This document shows, in pieces, positions 19,605-28,949 of a DNA stretch of 64,000 nucleotides. Position 1 is the first letter of the stretch; each line of letters opens with the position of its first letter. The stretch spans positions 310,001 through 374,000 of the forward strand of contig BEIE01000001.1 of the NCBI GenBank assembly GCA_002898255.1, given 5' to 3'. Under the pieces are notes generated by a model. That model worked only from the letters and a program-made list of their open reading frames with translations, was not told the origin of the DNA and made no database searches. The DNA comes from a bacterium HR28. Its GTDB lineage: Bacteria; Chloroflexota; Chloroflexia; Thermomicrobiales; Thermomicrobiaceae. The position numbers were made by a program, and so were the translations under genes.

Positions 19605-22010
19605 GTGCGAGTCGTGCCGCGTGTGCTCTCGCTTCTTGCTGTGTGGTGTGTGTTGTTTCCTTTCCTCGCACTTGTTGATCCGGTTGCTGCACAAGAATCC
19701 CCCGTTGCCACCCCACGGCTCGCTTTCCCCTACGTTCCCAACGGAGAACGCTATGCCGACACCGGCCCCTGGTACGGCACGATCATCCTTCAGAATCCTG
19801 AAGCCGTTCCCCTCACGGTCGAACTCCGGACCACGAGCGGTACCGCTCTCCGAACGGTGGTCATTGATCCCCACGCTTCTAGCGTCGTCTCTGCCGAGCA
19901 GCTCTTCGGCACTTGCCGACAGTACCGCACGGTGGTCCGACAACACCAGCCGGATGGCATCGATGAGGTCACGTTGCCTACGGCAACGCTTTCGGTGGAC
20001 CGTATCGAAATCCCGAGCTTCCAGGCTGGGATCGATTACACCTGGCAGGTCCTCGGCGCCGAGCTCCAGATCGACTGGTCCCTCGCCGGCTGGGAACCGG
20101 CCGGTGAGTACCAGGTCATGGTCATCGACTGCCCCGACGGGCAGCCGGTGATCATCACTCTGCTTGATCCACCAACTGCACTGACGGCCGATGCCTCCGC
20201 CTGCGTCAGCCGCACACGTGCCGTCGAGCTCTCCGCAGTCAAAGGAACCCTGGACAGCGCCGACGCAGTCCGTCTCCCTGAGGGGCTCGGACCAATTACC
20301 GTGGTCGAGGTCCGCTACGGCCCGCGGTATTGGGCCAGTCTCGGCCTCGGCGATCCTGCTGCAGTTGATACCTCCGGCCGCTGGCAGGCCACGGTCAGCG
20401 GCGGCGCCGTGACTATCCAGTGGGGCACGCTATCCGGTGACGACGACGGAGGGATTCCGACTGGGGCGCGTTATTCGGTCATCGTTCACGCCCAGGAGAC
20501 GGTTTGCCGCGAACCACGGCTCACGGCGATGCTACTGCTGACCGCCGGATCACCGGCCGCACCGGATGGCTCGACCACCGGGGCCGCAATCGTTTCCAGC
20601 CTCCCGGCTACCATACTCAGCCAGTCCGGTTCGCAAGCTGTCCTGCCACTCATCCAACGTCATAACGGGTGGACAACCGTCCTCCACCTCGCCCACCGCG
20701 GCTCAATGACCTGCTCGCTTCAACTTGCGCTCCGCGACGGGCGCGGCGAGCTCCGTTGGTCCAACACTCGCTCCCTTGCCCCGGGCGAAGTTTGGCATCT
20801 TGACCTCCGCACGCTCGACCTCCCCGCCGACTTCATTGGCACGGCTTGGCTGCAGAGCAGCTGCGGAACCCTCGCAAGTGCCGACCGGATCAAGCCGAGC
20901 CACAAGCTCGCGCTGACCAACGTCGCGGTCGATCCTGACCACACACCAAGTGAATTGCTGCTCCCGATCGTCTATTCCAACCACAACGGTTGGAACACAG
21001 GGCTGGCTGTCACGAACCTCTCTCGGAGTCAAATCACTGTCGATCTCGCATTCCACAATCCAAGCGGCACGCTTGTTCGGTCAGAGCGGCGGACACGCGC
21101 ACCCGCTGAACAGGAGATCCTCTACCGCCCCGATCTCCCGCCCGGATTGCCTAGCCAGACACCACTCACCCCCGCCGAAGGAGACCAACCGAGCGGCCAA
21201 GCCCTTCAGCTCTTCTCGCTCCAGGTGCGAGCCACTGGTCCCGTTGCTGTCATCGGCGATACGGTGAAATACGTGGCCGATACCGGCCGGGCCTTGACTT
21301 TGCCTGCGACAACAGCTGTTCCGGCAGGCGTCTCTTTGCTCTTGCCACTCCTGCGTGTCGCCGTGCCGGTAGAAAGCGGCGACGTCACGGGGATCACTGT
21401 CGCCAACGCCGCTCTGGGGCAGGCGCCGACGACGGTCGAGATTTGGCCCACTGCTGCGCCGGTCCCACTTCGCATCACAATCCCGATGAGCCCACGCGGC
21501 CTGGGGATCGTCTATCTGCCTGAGCAGTCACCCCGCCTGACCCAATTTACCGGTATGGCGGTCCTCTGGGCAGAAGCTGGGGCGGCCGCAGCTGCCGCCA
21601 CGCAAGTCAACGCCACTATCATGGGCGACGGTGCAACCGCGACGCCATTGACCGCTGGTTGGGCCGTGCCGGTCCTGGGAGTGAGCCTACTCCCGACCTG
21701 GGACGCACGAGGTCCGAGTGGTCAGCCTGATATTGGGCTTACCGCTGTCGGCCTCGCCGGTACGCCCCTCATCGTCGAGGTGATCGATGGGAGCGCGGAC
21801 GTCGATACCGATCCGGCTTGTGCCAGTAGCTCGCCGATCCACTCACCTGGCAGCGGGAACATCACCATGTCCTTGTTCGTCTGCGCCCTCGACCCGGTGA
21901 CACCGCCAGTATTCACAGCACGCCTCTGGTGGGACCGTGGCACAACGCCAGGGACGCTCGATCCCGGTGACGAACTCCTGGCCGAACAGCAGGTCGCTCT
22001 TCCGCAGTGA
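19605..22010 (+). CDS. Secreted surface protein with YNGWNT-type beta repeats
   Basis: The 801-residue protein has an N-terminal signal peptide: basic MRVVPR, a hydrophobic stretch LSLLAVWCVLFPFLALV, and a likely cut after VAA-Q. A first module (about residues 38-105) carries GPWYGTIILQNP. Two later modules open with LPLIQRHNGWTTVLHLAH (about 346) and LLPIVYSNHNGWNTGLAVTN (about 450). These are the NGW-T repeats common in secreted Chloroflexi proteins, probably beta sandwiches. No membrane anchor or sortase motif is seen at the C-terminus. The GTG at 19605 follows AGGGAGGGA very closely; the in-frame GTG at 19614 has better spacing and is an alternative start. The promoter at 19507 makes it a single-gene unit. 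The function is unknown; structural or adhesive roles are plausible. Confidence 0.8.
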   Translation: MRVVPRVLSLLAVWCVLFPFLALVDPVAAQESPVATPRLAFPYVPNGERYADTGPWYGTIILQNPEAVPLTVELRTTSGTALRTVVIDPHASSVVSAEQLFGTCRQYRTVVRQHQPDGIDEVTLPTATLSVDRIEIPSFQAGIDYTWQVLGAELQIDWSLAGWEPAGEYQVMVIDCPDGQPVIITLLDPPTALTADASACVSRTRAVELSAVKGTLDSADAVRLPEGLGPITVVEVRYGPRYWASLGLGDPAAVDTSGRWQATVSGGAVTIQWGTLSGDDDGGIPTGARYSVIVHAQETVCREPRLTAMLLLTAGSPAAPDGSTTGAAIVSSLPATILSQSGSQAVLPLIQRHNGWTTVLHLAHRGSMTCSLQLALRDGRGELRWSNTRSLAPGEVWHLDLRTLDLPADFIGTAWLQSSCGTLASADRIKPSHKLALTNVAVDPDHTPSELLLPIVYSNHNGWNTGLAVTNLSRSQITVDLAFHNPSGTLVRSERRTRAPAEQEILYRPDLPPGLPSQTPLTPAEGDQPSGQALQLFSLQVRATGPVAVIGDTVKYVADTGRALTLPATTAVPAGVSLLLPLLRVAVPVESGDVTGITVANAALGQAPTTVEIWPTAAPVPLRITIPMSPRGLGIVYLPEQSPRLTQFTGMAVLWAEAGAAAAAATQVNATIMGDGATATPLTAGWAVPVLGVSLLPTWDARGPSGQPDIGLTAVGLAGTPLIVEVIDGSADVDTDPACASSSPIHSPGSGNITMSLFVCALDPVTPPVFTARLWWDRGTTPGTLDPGDELLAEQQVALPQ

Positions 22011-22126
22011 GCGGCTCGATGCGGCTGTAGTAAGCGGATGCGCGGCCGTCTGTCCTGCTACACTCGTTGTTGTGCGCTGGCAACGGCGCCAGCGCTGAGT
22101 CCGGCGAGGAAGCCGTAGGGTGTGCC

Positions 22127-23701
22127 ATGGCTGAACTGCTTCTCCGCGATCTCTGCCGTTGGGATCGTCGTTTTACGCTTGTCTGCCCACCGGGACAGAC
22201 TGAGGAACTCGTACTCGAACGACCTGTCTCCTGGGCAGTGAATGTGCGCGCTGCACCGCCCTTCTTGCCCCCGCTCCGCGGTGACGAGCTCATCATCTTG
22301 AGTGGCCGAGTCCTCCGCGAGATCGAAGCCACCGGAATGGCCAATGCAGCAGAGCTCCTCGAGACACTCGCTGAAGCACCAATCGCCGCGCTCGTGACCG
22401 AACCCAACCTCTTCGAGGAACCGATCGGCTCGCTGCCTTTCCTCTTGTTTCCTGGACCGATCCCGCTCGACCTCGAATCGACGCTGAACCGCCTGCTCAC
22501 CGAGCAACGGCGCGCGCTCTACCGCCTCTCCACCGAGTTGACCCGGGAGTTCTCGCGTGCGGCCTTGACAGGGGGGATCGAAGCGGTCGTCCAGGCTGCC
22601 GCACTTGCCAGCGGTCGCTCACTCGTCCTCCAGGACAGCGAAGGACGTGTTCTAGCCGCCGCTGGTCCTGCCCCTGTACCCGCGCCACCGACGGCGCTTG
22701 CACATGCCCGTCCCCATCCAACGGTGCGGACACTACCGGAAGGGCGTGGCGAGCGTCTCCTGACAACACTCAGCGCCAGCGGGCGGCTTGCCTATCTTTC
22801 TCTCCTCGCTCCGGAAAGCGGTACGGAACGCGACCGCCTTGTCCTCTCGTTGCTCGCCGGGCTTTGCGCGAGTCTGCTTGCCCAAGAGGGTCGGTCCACG
22901 CGCCCCGCACCGCTGAGCCAGCTTGTCGCCGACCTCTTGCTCGGTCGTCTGAGTGACAATGTTCTTCCCCATGCTGCTCAGCGCCTCGGCCTCGATCCAA
23001 ACGGCCCCGTCGTTGTTGCGCTCCTCGGCAGTGAGACACCGGAGACACGTGACCAGCTCCTCCGGCGCCTCATGGATCCCGGCACGCGCGATCGAGTTAC
23101 GGCTATGGGCGAGGCACTCGCTGTTCTTCTCACCCCAGAGGAAGCCGCTCAGATCGAGGCTCGCGCCGGAGCGCTTGCACCGCGTCGCACCTTCACACTG
23201 ATCGGCCCGTCCCTTGCCGAGCGACGGAACACAAGTCAGGAGTGGTACCTCGCCTTCGCAAGACCGCTCTCCCGGCTGCGCGCAGCCCCAGAAGGACTGC
23301 GGCAAGCCCGTTTCTTGGCTGGTCTTTTGCGAAGCGGAGTTATCGCCGGTCCAGTCGCCCGGTTCGACGACCTAAGCGTCACCGGCCCCTTCGCCCTTCT
23401 CTACCACCTCTGGGGTCACCCAGAAGCCGAGGCGTTCCGTCAGCGGGTGCTTGGGCCGTTACTCGAGGATGACGAGCGCGCAAACGAACTCTTGCAGACC
23501 CTCGCAGCATTCCTTGAGTACGGCAGCGCGTCCGAAGTCGCCGCTCGCCTCGGTATCCATCGCAACACGGTCGCCTATCGGCTGGCACAAGTCGCAGAAC
23601 GGACGGCGCGTAACCTCAGCGACGCGCGCGACCGCTTGCTGCTCTATCTCGCGCTTGCCCTTGGGGCCCTACCACCCGCCGAGCCCGAAGCTCCTCAGTG
23701 A
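22127..23701 (+). CDS. PucR-family transcriptional regulator
   Basis: The 524-residue protein has the layout of PucR/CdaR regulators. The N-terminal about 110 residues (LLRDLCRWDRRFTLVCPPGQ... LLETLAEAPIAALVTEP) match the PucR purine-catabolism regulator domain. The middle resembles the degenerate GGDEF-like region. The C-terminus (about 455-515) has the PucR helix-turn-helix, with LLQTLAAFLEYGSASEVAARLGI followed by HRNTVAYRLAQV. Such proteins activate catabolic genes in response to small molecules; the target here is unknown. The ATG at 22127 is preferred over an upstream in-frame start at 22067, since the domain begins right after it. Its 3' end overlaps the convergent gene at 23695 by 7 bases. 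Confidence 0.85.
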   Translation: MAELLLRDLCRWDRRFTLVCPPGQTEELVLERPVSWAVNVRAAPPFLPPLRGDELIILSGRVLREIEATGMANAAELLETLAEAPIAALVTEPNLFEEPIGSLPFLLFPGPIPLDLESTLNRLLTEQRRALYRLSTELTREFSRAALTGGIEAVVQAAALASGRSLVLQDSEGRVLAAAGPAPVPAPPTALAHARPHPTVRTLPEGRGERLLTTLSASGRLAYLSLLAPESGTERDRLVLSLLAGLCASLLAQEGRSTRPAPLSQLVADLLLGRLSDNVLPHAAQRLGLDPNGPVVVALLGSETPETRDQLLRRLMDPGTRDRVTAMGEALAVLLTPEEAAQIEARAGALAPRRTFTLIGPSLAERRNTSQEWYLAFARPLSRLRAAPEGLRQARFLAGLLRSGVIAGPVARFDDLSVTGPFALLYHLWGHPEAEAFRQRVLGPLLEDDERANELLQTLAAFLEYGSASEVAARLGIHRNTVAYRLAQVAERTARNLSDARDRLLLYLALALGALPPAEPEAPQ

Positions 23702-24108
23702 GGACGCTGTCGGCGCGGCCGTAGCCCCAACTCGGCCGCCGTGCGCCCCAACACGACACGTTCGAACGACACGACCTGAATATCGGACACGGGAATCCAG
23801 TGCCAACCGAGCGGCAGAGGAAGTCGCCCTACGGCGATAGCCCCTGCTCCCAACGGCAGGGCATCGTCTGGCACAGTGGCATATCCGTTGGCTGCAGTCT
23901 GGACCGAGGGACCAGGATTCCCAAGCGGTGCAGTCGGCTGTGGCCCGAGAAGTTCGCCGGACACGCTGCTCCCCTCGCTCGGAAGAGCCCGCACTGGTCG
24001 CGTGCTGGGCGCAGGCCCAAGGCGAATCCGCCGCACCGTCCCGAGGTACACCCAGTCGGCGGTGTAGACATCCATGCCAATGCGCAGATCACGCGTATCG
24101 AAGGCCAC
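23695..24108 (-). CDS. Small uncharacterised protein, PRC-barrel/DUF2171-like start
   Basis: The 137-residue protein begins VAFDTRDLRIGMDVYTADWV then YLGTVRRIRLG, a pattern like the short beta barrels of PRC/DUF2171 proteins (G-M-D-V-Y...D-x-x-YLG-x-V). A Pro- and Gly-rich linker follows. The end (LPLGWHWIPVSDIQVVSFERVVL) again looks like barrel strands. The GTG at 24108 is chosen because AGGAG lies seven bases upstream; the longer frame has Arg/Ser/Pro-rich non-coding composition. It converges on and overlaps the PucR-type gene by 7 bases. Its function is unknown. Confidence 0.55.
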   Translation of the reverse strand: MAFDTRDLRIGMDVYTADWVYLGTVRRIRLGPAPSTRPVRALPSEGSSVSGELLGPQPTAPLGNPGPSVQTAANGYATVPDDALPLGAGAIAVGRLPLPLGWHWIPVSDIQVVSFERVVLGRTAAELGLRPRRQRPH

Positions 24109-24212
24109 TCTTCCGCTCCTGCTCGTCCGATCAGGACCTATCGGCGACGACGCTCGGCCCCGCGTTCCCGTAGTATAAGGAAGCGAGCTCCGTCTGCGGG
24201 AAGGGGGACAGG

Positions 24213-25925
24213 GTGCGAGGACGGACGCGACGGGAGTTCCTCGCGAGTATCGGAGCACCAGCCCTGGTCGCCGTAGCAATCTCTAGTCACAGGACGGCAG
24301 TGATCCGTGCAGCGGCCGACGAGGCGACAGAGGTGCTCGAGCGGATCAACCGCTGGCGCGGATGGGCCGGTCTGATACCTTTGACAAGACACCCAGCACT
24401 CGAGGCAGCCGCGCAAGCCCATGCCAATTACTACCGGCTGAACATTGGAGATCCCGACTTAGCAGGCATGGGCCTACATCGCGAGAAGCCAGGAAACCCA
24501 GGCTTCACCGGCGAGGATATCCTCGCCCGAGCCCGTGCCCAGGGCTACGAAGGTTCGGTCAACGAGAACATCGGGCTGACCGGCTCGCTCTCCGCTTCCG
24601 TCAACGCATTTCTGGGAACAGTCAACCACCGCTTGCCGCTCCTCGACCCACGCTACCAGCACATCGGGTTCGGCACCGTGAACGAGGGTACGGTGCGGAT
24701 CGAGGTGCTTATGGTCGGCACCACGGCACCCTGGAGCGAGCAGGCTTCTCCCGAGTGGGTGCTCTGGCCACTTGACGGGATGACTGGTGTCCCAACGCAT
24801 TTCTGGGGCGAAGCACCCAATCCGTTTCCTGGTGCCCAATACCCCCTTGGCTACCCGATCACCGCGAAGTATTTCGGCCCGGGAACTGTAGTCTTCACCC
24901 GCGGCGAGCTCCTGCGCGAGGGTCAGCCTGTTCCCGTCCATTTCGCGACTGGATCAGGTTGGCTGACACGCCGTGCTGCATTCCTGGCAGCGACGGCACC
25001 GCTCACATTGGGAACGAGCTACCAGTATGTCATCGAGGGGACAATTGATGGCCAGCCATTCCGACTCAGCGGGACCTTCCGGACCGCATCCACAAGCGGC
25101 GAACCACTCGCTCCCGGTGCGCCTGCGTTGTCTCTGCCACTCCCACCTGGGCTTGCTGCAGCCCCCGCGGCCATCCAGCAACGCTGGATGGCAATCGACG
25201 GTCCAGTCGCGAGCGGCTATCGCGAGGGCTGGATCTTCGGCCCCGATGCCTGGGCCGTACGCTGGGAACCGTATGCCGAAGCTCCTGGCGGGCGTCGCCA
25301 GGTTGTCTACTTCGATAAGGCTCGGCTTGAACTCACTAATCCCAACGCCGACCTCACGTCACTCTGGTCGGTGACGAGCGGCCTTCTCGTTCGTGAAATG
25401 GTGCTCGGGCAGTTGCAGACCGGTGACTTTCGTTTCACATCCCGCACGTCACCCGAAGTTCCACTCGCCGGGGATCCCGCTCCGCTCAACCCTGAGGCAC
25501 CGACCTACGCAGGTCTCCGGCCGCACAGTGCGCTGGTCACTGGAAGGCCTTCACCAGATCGCCGCGGGCAGCAGATCAGCGAGGTCCTCCGTCGTGATGG
25601 AGTCGTCAGCGAAGACCCGACCCGCGTCGGAGCGACCTATGCAGCCTACGATCCAGTCACTGGGCATAATGTGGCGAGCCCATTCGTGGAGTGGTTCCAG
25701 ACGCAACCCTGGGATCCGCTCTTCATTATTGGGCGACCGATCGCCGAGCCATACTGGGCACTCGTCCGGTTGCAAGGTGAGGTACGCTGGGTGCTGGTCC
25801 AGGCGTTCGAGCGGCGGCTCCTCACCTACACGCCCGACAATCCGGAAGGCTGGCGAGTTGAGATGGGGAATGTCGGGCGACACTACTACGAGTGGCGGTA
25901 TGGCACACCACCGCCGTCGAGCTGA
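24213..25925 (+). CDS. Tat-exported CAP-domain protein
   Basis: The 570-residue protein has a twin-arginine signal (RTRREFLASIGAPALVAVAI). A CAP/SCP domain follows at about residues 38-175 (VLERINRWRGWAGLIPLTRH, AAQAHANYY, NENIGLTGS, INHR-like VNHRLPLLDPRYQHIGFG). After that comes a linker and an Ig-like region to about 295. The C-terminal part (QRWMAIDGPVASGYREGWIFGPDAW, RRQVVYFDKARLELTNP, LLVREMVLGQLQTG) resembles a module I recall from many secreted Chloroflexi proteins. CAP proteins are extracellular, and their bacterial roles are mostly undefined. The GTG start is preceded by GAAGGGGGACAG. It is divergent from the small gene at 23695-24108. Confidence 0.8.
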   Translation: MRGRTRREFLASIGAPALVAVAISSHRTAVIRAAADEATEVLERINRWRGWAGLIPLTRHPALEAAAQAHANYYRLNIGDPDLAGMGLHREKPGNPGFTGEDILARARAQGYEGSVNENIGLTGSLSASVNAFLGTVNHRLPLLDPRYQHIGFGTVNEGTVRIEVLMVGTTAPWSEQASPEWVLWPLDGMTGVPTHFWGEAPNPFPGAQYPLGYPITAKYFGPGTVVFTRGELLREGQPVPVHFATGSGWLTRRAAFLAATAPLTLGTSYQYVIEGTIDGQPFRLSGTFRTASTSGEPLAPGAPALSLPLPPGLAAAPAAIQQRWMAIDGPVASGYREGWIFGPDAWAVRWEPYAEAPGGRRQVVYFDKARLELTNPNADLTSLWSVTSGLLVREMVLGQLQTGDFRFTSRTSPEVPLAGDPAPLNPEAPTYAGLRPHSALVTGRPSPDRRGQQISEVLRRDGVVSEDPTRVGATYAAYDPVTGHNVASPFVEWFQTQPWDPLFIIGRPIAEPYWALVRLQGEVRWVLVQAFERRLLTYTPDNPEGWRVEMGNVGRHYYEWRYGTPPPSS

Positions 25926-25999
25926 CCGCACAAGGCAGCAAGGACTCTCGGAAGGTAGGACGCTCACTGATTCGGCACGCAAGAAGGAAGAGGCAAGCG

Positions 26000-26497
26000 A
26001 TGAGCGCGAGTCGAGACCGACGGATAATCTTGGAAGAGGCACGGCGAGCACTGGAAGCACAACTCGCGATTGGGGATCGGACACCAGAACTTCTCGAGGA
26101 GGCCTGTCGCATCCTCGAGCACAGCGTGCCATGGTATGACTGGGTCGGCATCTACCTTGTCGAGGGAGACGAGCTCGTGCTCGCCGCCTGGTCAGGGCCG
26201 GCCGCAACAGAGCACGTGCGGATTCCGATTGGTCAAGGAATCTGCGGCGCGGCAGCACGCGAGGGCCAAACGATCATCGTCCCGGACGTACGCGAAGACC
26301 CACGGTACCTGCAGTGCTTCCTCTCCACCCGCTCCGAGATCGTCGTGCCCATTCGTCGCGGCGGTACGGTGATTGGCGAAATCGACATCGACAGTGATCG
26401 ACTTGCCGCATTCGACGAGGACGATCGGGTGCTCTTGGAGTGGCTGGCAGAAAGACTCGCTGAGCGCTTGCCTCAGGCGGGCACGGCTGCGGTCTGA
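26000..26497 (+). CDS. GAF-domain protein, similar to free methionine-R-sulfoxide reductase
   Basis: The 165-residue protein is essentially one GAF domain: YDWVGIYLVEGDELVLAAWSG, then VRIPIGQGICGAAA, VPDVREDPRYLQCF, SEIVVPIRRGGTVIGEIDID. The order and the cysteines in GICG and YLQC match the fRMsr (YebR) family, which reduces free methionine-R-sulfoxide with thioredoxin. The third family cysteine, just before VRIP, is His here, so catalysis is plausible but not certain; a ligand-sensing GAF protein is the alternative. The ATG at 26000 follows AGAGGCAAGCG. Its 3' end overlaps the convergent GDPD gene by 25 bases. Confidence 0.75.
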   Translation: MSASRDRRIILEEARRALEAQLAIGDRTPELLEEACRILEHSVPWYDWVGIYLVEGDELVLAAWSGPAATEHVRIPIGQGICGAAAREGQTIIVPDVREDPRYLQCFLSTRSEIVVPIRRGGTVIGEIDIDSDRLAAFDEDDRVLLEWLAERLAERLPQAGTAAV

Positions 26498-27294
26498 CGA
26501 AAGAGTTCGTCCCAGGTCCAAGCGATTGTAGGACGGAGCTGCCGATTTGTTAGCGACTGCAGCAGTTGCACTGGCACATCGCTTGTCAGCGCACGCACAC
26601 CAGCCCGAAGCAGGCGCATCGCTTCACGCGGATCGTTGACGGTCCAGCTCGTCACCTGCCACCCCTGGAGACGCAACCAGCGCGTGAGCCAGGGTGTGAC
26701 GACCCGGTGTTGTAAAGCCACAACGTCGGCCCGTGCCAACCGCAGTGTCAGTGCGAGTTGAAAAGCCATGAGTGACCGGACAGGAAAGGCGCTGCGCCCA
26801 GCGACCGGCCGCGGCATACGCGTGAACGTGTGACCATGCGAGAGTCCGCGGTACGCGATGGGCAAGAACCCTGCAAGGCGACGGAGGCTCGCGGCATGCT
26901 GACTCGTCACATAGACGCGCTCTGGATGGCCCCACCGCTCGACCACGCGCGCCAGTTGCCGCTCGTACCCGCTTCCTTTCAAGTCAAGATTCACAAGCGC
27001 TCGCGCACCGAACTCCTCGAGAAACTCCTCAAGTGTCAGGAGCTCCGGCACAGCGATGCGCAACGCCTCCAAACTCGCATGCCGCACCACGAGCCGCCCG
27101 CCTCCCGGAAGCGGCACCACACTGTCGTGCAGGAGCACCAATGTGCCATCGCCGGCCTGGCGAACGTCACATTCGAGCGCTGGCACTCCAGCCGCGAGCG
27201 CCGCCCGGAATCCCTCCGCGCTGTTCTCTCCCCGCGCCGCACTGCCCCCGCGGTGAGCAATCAAGGTGAACGGCTTAATAGTCCGGGATCGCAT
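26473..27294 (-). CDS. Glycerophosphodiester phosphodiesterase
   Basis: The 273-residue protein carries the GDPD TIM-barrel signature: IAHRGG (His14), ENS then GFRAALAAGVPALECDV, and LLHDSV with the second catalytic histidine. It should hydrolyse glycerophosphodiesters to glycerol-3-phosphate and an alcohol. It is the last gene of a minus-strand operon and overlaps the upstream PAP2 gene by 34 bases. A GTG at 27306 is an alternative start, but it lies directly on the AAAGG ribosome-binding site, so ATG 27294 is preferred. No signal peptide is seen, so it is cytoplasmic. Confidence 0.85.
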   Translation of the reverse strand: MRSRTIKPFTLIAHRGGSAARGENSAEGFRAALAAGVPALECDVRQAGDGTLVLLHDSVVPLPGGGRLVVRHASLEALRIAVPELLTLEEFLEEFGARALVNLDLKGSGYERQLARVVERWGHPERVYVTSQHAASLRRLAGFLPIAYRGLSHGHTFTRMPRPVAGRSAFPVRSLMAFQLALTLRLARADVVALQHRVVTPWLTRWLRLQGWQVTSWTVNDPREAMRLLRAGVRALTSDVPVQLLQSLTNRQLRPTIAWTWDELFRQTAAVPA

Positions 27295-27962
27295 GACGAT
27301 CTGCACCTTTCCGGCGGCGCACCAAGCAGCCGAGTTAGCCCGAACCAGCTTCCACCGAGCAAGTAACCACCGAGTACGTCGGTCAGCCAGTGATGTCCGA
27401 GGTAGATCCGCGAAAGCCCCACCAATCCGACTAGGAGCCCAGCCAACGCCAGGAGCACACCGCGCAACCAGCCCCAGCGGACGTGCTCGGCTGCCGCCGT
27501 GAGTGCCGCGAGCCAGAAGGCAGTGTAGGTCACGACGTGGCCACTCGGATAGCTGGCGTCACGAGGTTGAGCCACTACGATCCGCACTGCCGGATGGTTC
27601 GGGCGCGGCCGACGAACCAACCGCTTGGTCACGAAGCTGATTGTGCTGGCCATCCAGGTGAAAAGGAGATTGACGGCGGTTCGGCGCTGACCACGCAGCC
27701 AGAATGCTGCGATCACTGCGCTCGGAATGAACACGCTCTGCGGCGGGAAACCGAGCCAGCTCACCCAACGCAACAATCTTGCAGCCGCTCGGGGCATCCG
27801 AGACTGGATGCCACGCGTAATTGCCAGTTCGGTCGCAGACTCGGGATGTCGTCGCACCCACACAGCAAGGATCACATAACCAAGGAGCGCCGAGAGCGCA
27901 ACAGCAAGACCGGGAAGTCGGCTTCGGCAACGCATCGCGCCCGTGCAACCGCCTTCTGTCAT
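27261..27962 (-). CDS. PAP2-family membrane phosphatase
   Basis: The 233-residue protein has several hydrophobic segments (about 17-35, 77-90, 98-112, 165-183, 196-210). All three phosphatase motifs are intact: KRLVRRPRP (113-121), YPSGH (138-142) and SRIYLGHHWLTD (184-195). Such enzymes dephosphorylate lipid phosphates such as undecaprenyl pyrophosphate or phosphatidic acid at the membrane. Its ATG overlaps the ispH stop as ATGA, so translation is coupled. Pairing with a glycerophosphodiesterase and the isoprenoid enzyme IspH suggests lipid or isoprenoid-carrier turnover, which is an inference. Confidence 0.88.
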   Translation of the reverse strand: MTEGGCTGAMRCRSRLPGLAVALSALLGYVILAVWVRRHPESATELAITRGIQSRMPRAAARLLRWVSWLGFPPQSVFIPSAVIAAFWLRGQRRTAVNLLFTWMASTISFVTKRLVRRPRPNHPAVRIVVAQPRDASYPSGHVVTYTAFWLAALTAAAEHVRWGWLRGVLLALAGLLVGLVGLSRIYLGHHWLTDVLGGYLLGGSWFGLTRLLGAPPERCRSSCDPGLLSRSP

Positions 27963-28921
27963 TCCGCAAAGTCTTCGACATCGGGCGCCTCGTAACGCCA
28001 GAGGCGCTCTGGCCGCTGATACCCAAGCGCAGCCAGTCGATCAACGACGGCAAGCACGACCTCGTCCGGTGTCGACGCCCCCGCCGTGATCCCGACAACG
28101 CGCTTTCCTTCCAACCAGGCAGGGTCGATCTCCTCTGCCCGCTCGATGTGATAGCTGGGGACACCACAAGCCCAACCGACCTCGGCGAGACGAGCCGTGT
28201 TCGAGCTCTTCCGACCGCCGACCGCAAAGAGCACATCGACTTCACGCGCCAGCGCGCGCAGCGCCTCCTGCCGCTCCCATGTCGGTTGGCAGATCGTGTT
28301 GACGATACGGATCTCCCCACCGTGGCGTGCAACCCAGTTCGCCAACGCGAGTGCAAAAGCAAGGAACTCGTCCGTCTGCTTGGTCGTCTGGCTAACAACG
28401 GCAACCTTGCGCGGTGGCGACACGACGCCCGGCATTCCGCGGGGGCCGTTCCACGGAAGATCCTCGAGGTGCTTTGCTGCGACTGCTCGACTTGTCCCCG
28501 CCCAGCCTAGGACGCCACGAACCTCGGGATGATGCGCATCGCCGTATACGACCAAGAAGTATCCCTGGCGCACCAACTTCTCAGCGAGCCGCTGGACTTT
28601 GGTGACGAGCGGACAGGTCGTATCGATGAGCTCAAGCCCCGCCGCTTGCGCTTCTTGCGCCCGCTGTGGCCCAGCACCGTGTGCCGTGATCGCCACACGC
28701 CGGAATCCACGCTCCCGTGCCTCGGCAACCGAGCTCACCGGTTCGATCCCTTGCGCCCGCAACCGATCGACGACCTGCGGGTTGTGGATCACATCTCCTA
28801 CTGTCGCGATCGGCCCGTGCTGGGCAGCCTGCTGGATAATCTCGAGCGCCCGACGAACACCCCAGCAGTAGCCCATCACCTCGGCCAGGACGATCCGTTT
28901 CTCGGTGGCCGCTACGGTCAT
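27959..28921 (-). CDS. ispH: 4-hydroxy-3-methylbut-2-enyl diphosphate reductase
   Basis: The 320-residue enzyme catalyses the last step of the MEP pathway, making IPP and DMAPP from HMBPP. The three cysteines holding the [4Fe-4S] cluster are in GYCWGVRRA (C19), DTTCPLVTKV and NTICQPTWERQ. Substrate-binding histidines are in GDVIHNPQVV, TAHGAGP and GDAHHPEV. The terminal motif GASTPDEVV is also present. ATG 28921 is used because GAGGAGG lies six bases upstream; the longer frame from 29104 overlaps the upstream gene and has no family match. It follows a HAD hydrolase gene by 28 bases and is coupled to PAP2 by ATGA. Confidence 0.95.
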   Translation of the reverse strand: MTVAATEKRIVLAEVMGYCWGVRRALEIIQQAAQHGPIATVGDVIHNPQVVDRLRAQGIEPVSSVAEARERGFRRVAITAHGAGPQRAQEAQAAGLELIDTTCPLVTKVQRLAEKLVRQGYFLVVYGDAHHPEVRGVLGWAGTSRAVAAKHLEDLPWNGPRGMPGVVSPPRKVAVVSQTTKQTDEFLAFALALANWVARHGGEIRIVNTICQPTWERQEALRALAREVDVLFAVGGRKSSNTARLAEVGWACGVPSYHIERAEEIDPAWLEGKRVVGITAGASTPDEVVLAVVDRLAALGYQRPERLWRYEAPDVEDFAE

Positions 28922-28949
28922 CACTCGCCTCCTCGCGCACACCGGCGCC